Shown piece by piece: positions 1 to 3,741 of a DNA stretch of 5,440 nt. The notes under the pieces are model-generated. The model saw only the letters and a program-made list of their open reading frames with translations, was not told the origin of the DNA and made no database searches. The DNA comes from an uncultured bacterium. Its GTDB lineage: Bacteria > Planctomycetota > Phycisphaerae > Phycisphaerales > UBA1924. The translations under genes and the position numbers were made by a program. The stretch's first letter is position 1; each line of letters starts with the position of its first letter. Where the stretch lies: assembly GCA_938003595.1 (NCBI GenBank), contig CALKYH010000178.1, forward strand, positions 1-5,440. The letters are read 5' to 3'.

Positions 1-206
1 GCGAGCGCGAGATCATCAAGCTCCGCTACGGCATCGGCGACGGCTACACCTACACGCTCGAAGAGGTCGGGCGCATCTTCAAGGTCACCCGCGAACGCGT
101 CCGCCAGGTGGAGGCCAAGGCCATCCGCAAGCTCCAGCACCCCGTCCGCGCCCGCAAGCTCTCCGGCTTCATCGACGGCCGCATGGAGACGGCGCAGGCG
201 GAGTAA
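1..206 (+). CDS. rpoD: RpoD/SigA-type primary sigma factor, C-terminal end (partial)
   Basis: The last 67 codons of a sigma-70 factor, read from base 3 to the TAA at 204-206; the 5' part lies outside the window. The visible protein is region 4, the helix-turn-helix that contacts the -35 promoter element when sigma is bound to RNA polymerase core. The diagnostic run is TLEEVGRIFKVTRERVRQVE followed by AKAIRKLQHP, which lines up almost residue for residue with the E. coli RpoD 4.2 sequence (TLEEVGKQFDVTRERIRQIE, AKALRKLRHP). An RYGIGDGYTYTLEEVG segment precedes it, like RFGI...TLEEVG in RpoD. This degree of match points to the primary or a primary-like sigma rather than an ECF or sigma-28 factor. 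Planctomycetes can carry more than one RpoD-like sigma, so which paralogue it is cannot be decided here. A short acidic tail (RMETAQAE) ends the protein. A strong hairpin terminator follows 44 bases downstream. Confidence 0.93.
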   Translation, partial: EREIIKLRYGIGDGYTYTLEEVGRIFKVTRERVRQVEAKAIRKLQHPVRARKLSGFIDGRMETAQAE

Positions 207-249
207 GGGAAAGCTCAGAGCAGAAAGCTCATATCAGATCACGGAACCC

Positions 250-283
250 ACAACGCCCGGCCCAACGCCGGGCGTTGTTGTTT
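250..283 (+). terminator. Rho-independent terminator of the sigma factor gene
   Basis: A perfect 12-bp GC-rich stem (250-261 pairing with 267-278) encloses a 5-base loop (CCAAC). It is followed by a short T-rich stretch, TTGTTT with the stem's last T included. It lies 44 bases after the sigma factor stop. Read on the minus strand, the hairpin is not followed by a T run, so it is best read as terminating + strand transcription. Confidence 0.8.
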
Positions 284-330
284 GGCCCCTCTCCCGTCCG
301 CCGCGGCGGATGGGAGAGGCCGGGTGAGGG
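284..330. repeat. REP-like palindromic element
   Basis: An almost perfect palindrome: CCTCTCCC at 288-295 pairs with GGGAGAGG at 312-319, and the inner GTCCGCCG/CGGCGGAT pairs with one G-T wobble. This gives 16 paired positions per arm, nearly without a loop, and GGCC at both outer ends can pair across a two-base bulge. A CCGGGTGAGGG tail follows to 330. The CTCTCCC...GGGAGAGG...GGGTGAGGG pattern matches a class of dispersed intergenic palindromes found in many high-GC genomes, often mistranslated as 'PHPASPIRRGG'-type peptides. It sits between the ends of two converging genes and may also act as a terminator for the minus-strand gene ending at 392. Confidence 0.6.
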
Positions 331-391
331 CTACGGGCTTCGCTATCTCTACTTCTCCGCCTCTCTCGAACTCCGAACGCGCCGCGACTTC

Positions 392-2095
392 TCAGCACTC
401 CGTATTGAACACCCCCAACACCGAATTCAGATCCGCGAAGTCCACATCCCCGTCGCCGTCCACATCGCCCGGCAGCCCGGCGCCGCTGGTGTTGAACGCC
501 CCCAGCACGATGTTCAGGTCGCCGAAGTCGGTGTCGCCGTCGCCGTCGAGGTCCGTCGGGCACGCCGGCGCCCCCGGCGCCTCGTAGGCGCCGATGTCCA
601 CGATCGGCGCCGCGCCCGCGCCGGTGTCGGGCGCGGAGGGATCGTCCGCCCGGCGCATGTTCCCCGCGGCGTCCACCGGCAGCTGCTCCGCCGTGTCCAG
701 GTCGCCGTCCAGGTCCAGCGCATCGGCCGGCAGCGCGCCGTTGTCGCCCGCGTCGATCGCCGGCGAGCCCGCCATCACGCGCAGGTCGTCGTCGATCGTG
801 CCGACCATCCCGTCCGGGCCCAGCGGGTCCATCAGCAGCGGGTCGGCGCCGATGTGCCCGGCGCCCGGGGTCGCCGCGTACTGGTCGATGACGCAGTGGC
901 CCGAGTAGACCACCGTCGCCGAAACCAGCGACACCTGGTCGTTCTCGTCGCGCGTGGGCTCGAAGCCCTTGAAACCGAAGCCGCCGAGGTTGCCCCAGAA
1001 GATGTTGTTCGCCTGCGTCACGGCGGCGTCCATCGCGGCGTGCCAGCCCGCGCCCGTGCCCGAGCTGGCCATGTTGCCGGAGAACACGCAGTTGAGCACC
1101 TCCACCGCGCCGGTGTGCGACTGCGTGTACATCCCGCCGCCGGAGCGCGTGAAGTCCAATCCGGCGCGGTTGCCGCTGAACTCGCAGTTCACCAGCCACA
1201 CGCTCGTCGAGAAGCTCGACATGATCCCGCCGCCCCAGGTCGAGGACCTGTTGCCCAGGAACCGGCAGCCCGCGGCGTTGACCACGCTGTCCAGCGTCGA
1301 CCGCACGCCGCCGCCGCTGGAAGTCGTCGCGAGGTTGTCCAGCAGCACGCAGTCGATCAGCGTGACGGCGCTGTCGTTCCGCACATGCACGCCGCCGCCG
1401 TCCTGGGCGCTGTTGCCCTCGAACACGCAGCCGATGTAGGTGGCCTCGCTCAGCCGGTGCGCTGCGCCGCCGCCCTCGCTGAAGATCGCGCCGCCGCCGG
1501 CGTGGTTGTCCTCGAACACGCAGTCCATGAAGACCGGGCTCGCGTCGAAGTTCGCCACGGCGCCGCCCATGGCCTCCGCCTGGTTGCCGCGGAACTCGCA
1601 GCCGATGAACACCGCGCTGCCGGATTCGTAGTTCGCCACCGCCCCGCCGTAGGCCGCCGAGCTGGTCTCGAAGACGCAGTTCACGACCATGGGCGCGGCG
1701 CCCAGGAAGATCGCCGCGCCGCCCCAGTTCGTCGCGAACGCCCCGTTCCGCAGCGTGAAGCCCTCCAGCGTCGTGCTGGAGTCCTCGCCGGCGAACAGCT
1801 CCACCACGCGCCGCACGCCCTCGCCGTCGAGGATCGTCACGGCCGGCCCGTCGCTGGACCGGATCTTCAGCGCGTGCCCGCCCGTGTTGGCGCTGCTCCA
1901 GATCGGCAGCCCCGCGTTCGTGTACACGCCGGGCGCCACGACGATCTCGTCCCCGTCGTTCGACGCCTGGAGCGCGGCGGTGATCGTGGGGTGGTCCCCC
2001 GGCACATGCAGCACGGCGCCGAACGCCGCGCCGCCCAGCGCGAGGGGAACGACGAACAGCGCGGACCGGAACGCGGCGAGCGTGGCGTGCGGCAT
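392..2095 (-). CDS. Secreted right-handed beta-helix protein with choice-of-anchor Q region and C-terminal GC-type dockerin
   Basis: A 567-residue exported protein. Residues 1-27 form a signal peptide (hydrophobic FVVPLALGGAAFGA). Residues 28-110 start the helix with HVPGDHPTITAALQASNDGDEI-type sequence, typical of parallel beta-helix proteins. From about 110 to 370 come eight or nine coils of the form C-x-F-x-G-N...GGA/GGG, with FxxN and GGA[VI] motifs as in chlamydial Pmp repeats. Cysteines recur at 140, 166, 192, 223, 249, 277, 304 and 336. Residues 416-505 (ADPLLMDP, GSPAIDAG, VDIGAYE) match the choice-of-anchor Q pattern. Residues 512-567 hold two calcium-loop repeats, DLDGDGDTDFGD (515-526) and DVDGDGDVDFAD (544-555), with flanking cysteines C512 and C567 as in planctomycete GC-type dockerins. 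The start is supported by AAAGGG just upstream (minus strand, within 2101-2107). The substrate or partner is unknown; surface adhesion or polysaccharide binding is possible but not shown. It converges on the sigma factor gene. Confidence 0.9.
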   Translation of the reverse strand: MPHATLAAFRSALFVVPLALGGAAFGAVLHVPGDHPTITAALQASNDGDEIVVAPGVYTNAGLPIWSSANTGGHALKIRSSDGPAVTILDGEGVRRVVELFAGEDSSTTLEGFTLRNGAFATNWGGAAIFLGAAPMVVNCVFETSSAAYGGAVANYESGSAVFIGCEFRGNQAEAMGGAVANFDASPVFMDCVFEDNHAGGGAIFSEGGGAAHRLSEATYIGCVFEGNSAQDGGGVHVRNDSAVTLIDCVLLDNLATTSSGGGVRSTLDSVVNAAGCRFLGNRSSTWGGGIMSSFSTSVWLVNCEFSGNRAGLDFTRSGGGMYTQSHTGAVEVLNCVFSGNMASSGTGAGWHAAMDAAVTQANNIFWGNLGGFGFKGFEPTRDENDQVSLVSATVVYSGHCVIDQYAATPGAGHIGADPLLMDPLGPDGMVGTIDDDLRVMAGSPAIDAGDNGALPADALDLDGDLDTAEQLPVDAAGNMRRADDPSAPDTGAGAAPIVDIGAYEAPGAPACPTDLDGDGDTDFGDLNIVLGAFNTSGAGLPGDVDGDGDVDFADLNSVLGVFNTEC

Positions 2096-2225
2096 GAAGG
2101 CCCTTTCAGACCGGGGCGGGAACCAGCGAGAACCACCAGCGGGCCTCCGCGGGCAGACTACCCCGATCCGCGCGGAGATTCGAGCGGTTTCCCAGCGGAA
2201 TCGGCCCGAATCAGGCGTTCCGAGC

Positions 2226-2250
2226 GCCCCATATGCCTCACGCTTCCGAT
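2226..2250. repeat. Left copy of the 25/26-bp direct repeat (decayed rnr start)
   Basis: These 25 bases match 3716-3741, in the same orientation, at every position except one missing C (GCC-TCACG here, GCCCTCACG there). The sequence includes CCCCATATGCC and TCACGCTTCCGAT. In the right copy it spans the start codon and first codons of RNase R. Here the single-base deletion would shift the frame, and no RNase R sequence follows. It marks the boundary between the high-GC upstream region of the beta-helix gene and the lower-GC block. Confidence 0.85.
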
Positions 2251-2276
2251 GCTGCGCTGACTGCCATGTCAGGATG

Positions 2277-2519
2277 CTATGTCAGGAATTTGATCACGAG
2301 CCCCGTAATGACCAGAGTCAACCCACTTGACATACAAGCGATCGTCCACAGCTGCCATCTGCCTTGCCAGAGTTGCGTCTGCTGATCCTTGGAGAAACGC
2401 CAGAACCTGCCTTTTGTGGCTCGAAATCCCTGAATAATGGCGGTGCCACCAGCCAGCAAGAGCCCGACCGCGATCAGCGAGCCGTAGAAGATCTCCAGAT
2501 TTTCAGGCCGATGGAGCAC
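2277..2519 (-). CDS. Small two-helix membrane protein, unknown function
   Basis: An 80-residue protein not recognised as a known family. Two membrane segments are visible: IFYGSLIAVGLLLAGGTAII near residues 10-31, and TIACMSSGLTLVITGLVIKF at the C-terminus. They are joined by a basic, tryptophan- and glutamine-rich loop (RATKGRFWRFSKDQQTQLWQ) that probably faces the cytoplasm. I chose the GTG at 2519 because GAGGAG lies six bases upstream; an ATG at 2552 would add 11 residues (MWRAPFSEETP) but has no ribosome binding site. The gene follows the 293-residue secreted protein with only ten bases between stop and start, so the two should be co-transcribed and translationally coupled. The context fits a partner, anchor or immunity protein for the upstream product, but the sequence alone does not show which. 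No terminator with a T run is visible downstream; only a 5-bp stem CTGAC/GTCAG occurs. Confidence 0.75.
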   Translation of the reverse strand: MLHRPENLEIFYGSLIAVGLLLAGGTAIIQGFRATKGRFWRFSKDQQTQLWQGRWQLWTIACMSSGLTLVITGLVIKFLT

Positions 2520-2525
2520 CGGCGT

Positions 2526-2531
2526 CTCCTC
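2526..2531 (-). promoter_or_regulatory. Ribosome binding site of the small membrane protein, overlapping the upstream stop codon
   Basis: GAGGAG on the minus strand, six bases before the GTG at 2519. The TGA stop of the upstream gene (2530-2532) overlaps it, so ribosomes terminating there could re-initiate. This is the strongest Shine-Dalgarno site in the window and decides the start of the downstream gene. Confidence 0.8.
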
Positions 2532-3411
2532 AGAAAATGGTGCACGCCACATTCACCGTATGAATAAAACCAGAGGCATTGCTACCAGGAGCAGGAATCC
2601 AGCCTCCACACCACTGATTGACGTTCATGAATTCATCAAAAGCTTGACAACAAGAGGCGTACGCCAGGCCACAAGCGATGAGACCGCCGCCGAAACACAG
2701 TGTACCGAAGAAGCCGCATCCGAACACAGTTAGACTTATCAAACCAACATGCCAATAGCACTGGGGCGGGTGGCTAGCCGTCGTGCTTGGCGGCGCCGAA
2801 CCATCAACGCCAGCACTCATGACGATGTAGTTCGATTCGTACCCACTCAGGCCGATTCGGTACACCTCAAGCGCATCGATCAAAGCGCTTCCGGACGAGG
2901 ATGTTACCAAGAGTGTCACACGAGCCGCATTGCTGTAGAGATTGGCAAAGTCAATGACACCATCTATGTACTGTCGACCGGAGTCGCTCTTGTCCGCCAG
3001 GTTCCAAGTATTCGACACAGACAGGAGGGTCGCCGTCACCATGTCGTCGTCTAGATTATAGAGGGTTGTCTGGCCAGCAATCGTCGCTGGCGCCTCTGCT
3101 CGCAGAGTAATCTCACCGACCGCCCACGACCTGCCGAAGACCGCGGGCCACATCTCCGCCAAGGTCCCCTCTGCCAGGTCGAATGCACAAGAACAACCCG
3201 GCTCGCCCGGATCACCCACAAGGCCCTCTACTGCCTCCGTAAAGAACTCGGACATGAATGCGCGGCGCGCGGCGAGACTCTGTACCTGCGCAACTGCGGC
3301 CTCTTCTGCAGGAGTCAGCGAAGTCGGGTCTGCAGAGCAGATGGTCGCCGCCCATGGGTTCAGCACAAGCATCGTCGCCAACAGTCCTACGATGAACGGT
3401 CGCTGAGCCAT
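2530..3411 (-). CDS. Secreted protein with Cys/Gly-rich hydrophobic C-terminus, unknown function
   Basis: A 293-residue protein not recognised as a family member. The start is the ATG at 3411, with GAAAGG nine bases upstream; an ATG at 3438 would add nine residues (MPFAERTGL) ahead of the signal and lacks a binding site. Residues 1-27 are a signal peptide (FIVGLLATMLVLNPWAATICSA, cleavage likely after SA). Residues 32-65 look helical (LTPAEEAAVAQVQSLAARRA). A CSC pair sits at 73-75. Residues about 90-200 alternate as in a beta-rich domain. From about 218 to 268 comes a hydrophobic glycine-rich stretch (GLISLTVFGCGFFGTLCFGG, then GLIACGLAYASCC). Cysteines lie at 218, 232, 239, 247, 254, 255, 268 and 290, giving eight in the last 76 residues. 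Cys-dense hydrophobic ends of this kind occur in precursors such as halocin C8, but no match can be claimed by eye. It is the first gene of a two-gene operon with the small membrane protein. GC is lower than in the flanking genes. Confidence 0.8.
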   Translation of the reverse strand: MAQRPFIVGLLATMLVLNPWAATICSADPTSLTPAEEAAVAQVQSLAARRAFMSEFFTEAVEGLVGDPGEPGCSCAFDLAEGTLAEMWPAVFGRSWAVGEITLRAEAPATIAGQTTLYNLDDDMVTATLLSVSNTWNLADKSDSGRQYIDGVIDFANLYSNAARVTLLVTSSSGSALIDALEVYRIGLSGYESNYIVMSAGVDGSAPPSTTASHPPQCYWHVGLISLTVFGCGFFGTLCFGGGLIACGLAYASCCQAFDEFMNVNQWCGGWIPAPGSNASGFIHTVNVACTIF

Positions 3412-3446
3412 GAGACCAGTCCTTTCTGCAAATGGCAACTGAGGAT

Positions 3447-3475
3447 TTCTTACCTGCAGTACAGCTTATGTGCAA
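3447..3475 (-). promoter_or_regulatory. Possible promoter of the secreted-protein operon
   Basis: On the minus strand, TTGCAC (3475-3470) and TAAGAA (3452-3447) are separated by exactly 17 bases. Each is only a partial match to the sigma-70 consensus. Transcription would begin near 3440, leaving a leader of about 29 bases before the ATG at 3411; this agrees with that start rather than the ATG at 3438. Weak evidence from sequence alone. Confidence 0.28.
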
Positions 3476-3616
3476 TTGAGTTCTACCTCATCTTGGCGCG
3501 GCTGTCCAGCCAAATATTTCTTGACGCGGTTTCACTGCCAGGCCCGTAGTCGCATTTCTGTGCGTGCCATTGCACAGAATCCCGGGTCGTGCGACAAATG
3601 CGCCGCACTTCTGTGC
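3464..3616. promoter_or_regulatory. Cluster of GCACAGAA motifs, possible operator sites
   Basis: GCACAGAA occurs three times within 61 bases: minus strand at 3556-3563, plus strand at 3572-3579, and minus strand at 3609-3616. The first two face each other and form an 8-bp stem with an 8-base loop. A related sequence, ATTGCACATAAGC, occurs on the minus strand at 3464-3476 and matches 11 of 13 bases of ATTGCACAGAATC on the plus strand at 3569-3581. The first of these overlaps the possible -35 of the secreted-protein operon. Spacing and orientation suit binding sites for a regulator acting on one or both divergent genes; no regulator gene is in the window. Confidence 0.35.
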
Positions 3617-3641
3617 TTTTCTGACACTCTGCGCCGCACTT
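3599..3641. repeat. Pair of 12-base direct repeats, 31-base period
   Basis: TGCGCCGCACTT occurs at 3599-3610 and 3630-3641, exactly 31 bases apart. The sequence between is not clearly repeated, and there is no third copy, so this is not a CRISPR array. It could be a small local duplication or a pair of binding sites. Confidence 0.6.
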
Positions 3642-3715
3642 TTGGGTGCTGGAATTCACGCCCCCCACTGGCCGACTCCGCCCCTCACTGCCAGTCTCGA
3701 CCCCTGCTACCCTTT

Positions 3716-3741
3716 GCCCCATATGCCCTCACGCTTCCGAT
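3716..3741. repeat. Right copy of the 25/26-bp direct repeat, overlapping the rnr start
   Basis: Twenty-six bases matching 2226-2250 with one extra C. They include the rnr ATG at 3723 and the codons for MPSRFR. Since the coding frame is intact here, this is the functional copy. It marks the right edge of the lower-GC block. Confidence 0.85.

Larger units (their letters stand above)
2251..3715. other. Putative inserted cassette, lower GC, between direct repeats
   Basis: A 1465-base block lying exactly between the two direct repeat copies. Hand counts of 60-base lines give 50% GC (from 2281), 48% (from 2581), 62% (from 3181) and 58% (from 3541), against 70% (from 4861) and 87% (from 4081) in the flanking rnr gene. 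It holds two coupled minus-strand genes and the divergent intergenic region. No integrase, transposase or clear terminal inverted repeats are visible, so if mobile it would depend on functions supplied elsewhere. The sequence shows the repeats and composition; insertion is an inference. Confidence 0.5.
3412..3722. other. Divergent intergenic region between the secreted-protein operon and rnr
   Basis: These 311 bases separate two divergent genes and contain no convincing coding sequence. They hold the possible minus-strand promoter, a cluster of GCACAGAA motifs, an 8-bp hairpin, a 12-base direct repeat (3599 and 3630) and a repeated TCACTGCCAG (3532-3541 and 3685-3694). The last 60 bases before rnr are rich in C and contain no Shine-Dalgarno site. 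A clear + strand promoter for rnr is not evident. TTGACG at 3521 and TTGCAC at 3570 could be -35 elements, but neither has a good -10 partner. Confidence 0.7.

Noticed and set aside
234..1199. 321-codon minus-strand frame overlapping the dockerin coding region
   Set aside because: Arg/Gly-rich shadow translation in another frame, including the peptide typical of a translated REP-like palindrome.
275..2260. 661-codon + strand frame across the beta-helix gene
   Set aside because: It is the shadow of the minus-strand beta-helix/dockerin gene. It is Arg/Val/His/Ala-rich and passes through the sigma terminator region and the REP-like palindrome.
2233..2400. Short + strand frame from the ATG in the left repeat copy
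   Set aside because: It runs antisense to the small membrane protein, has no ribosome binding site and no RNase R similarity past the repeat; better seen as a remnant of the rnr start.
2749..3054. 101-codon + strand frame inside the secreted-protein gene
   Set aside because: Antisense to a gene with a good signal peptide and binding site; no start signal and no recognisable motif.
3599..3641. Possible CRISPR array
   Set aside because: Only two 12-base copies exist, the repeat is too short and no Cas genes are present.
2251..3715. Insertion sequence with its own transposase
   Set aside because: Neither strand encodes a transposase- or integrase-like protein in the block, and no clear terminal inverted repeats were found.
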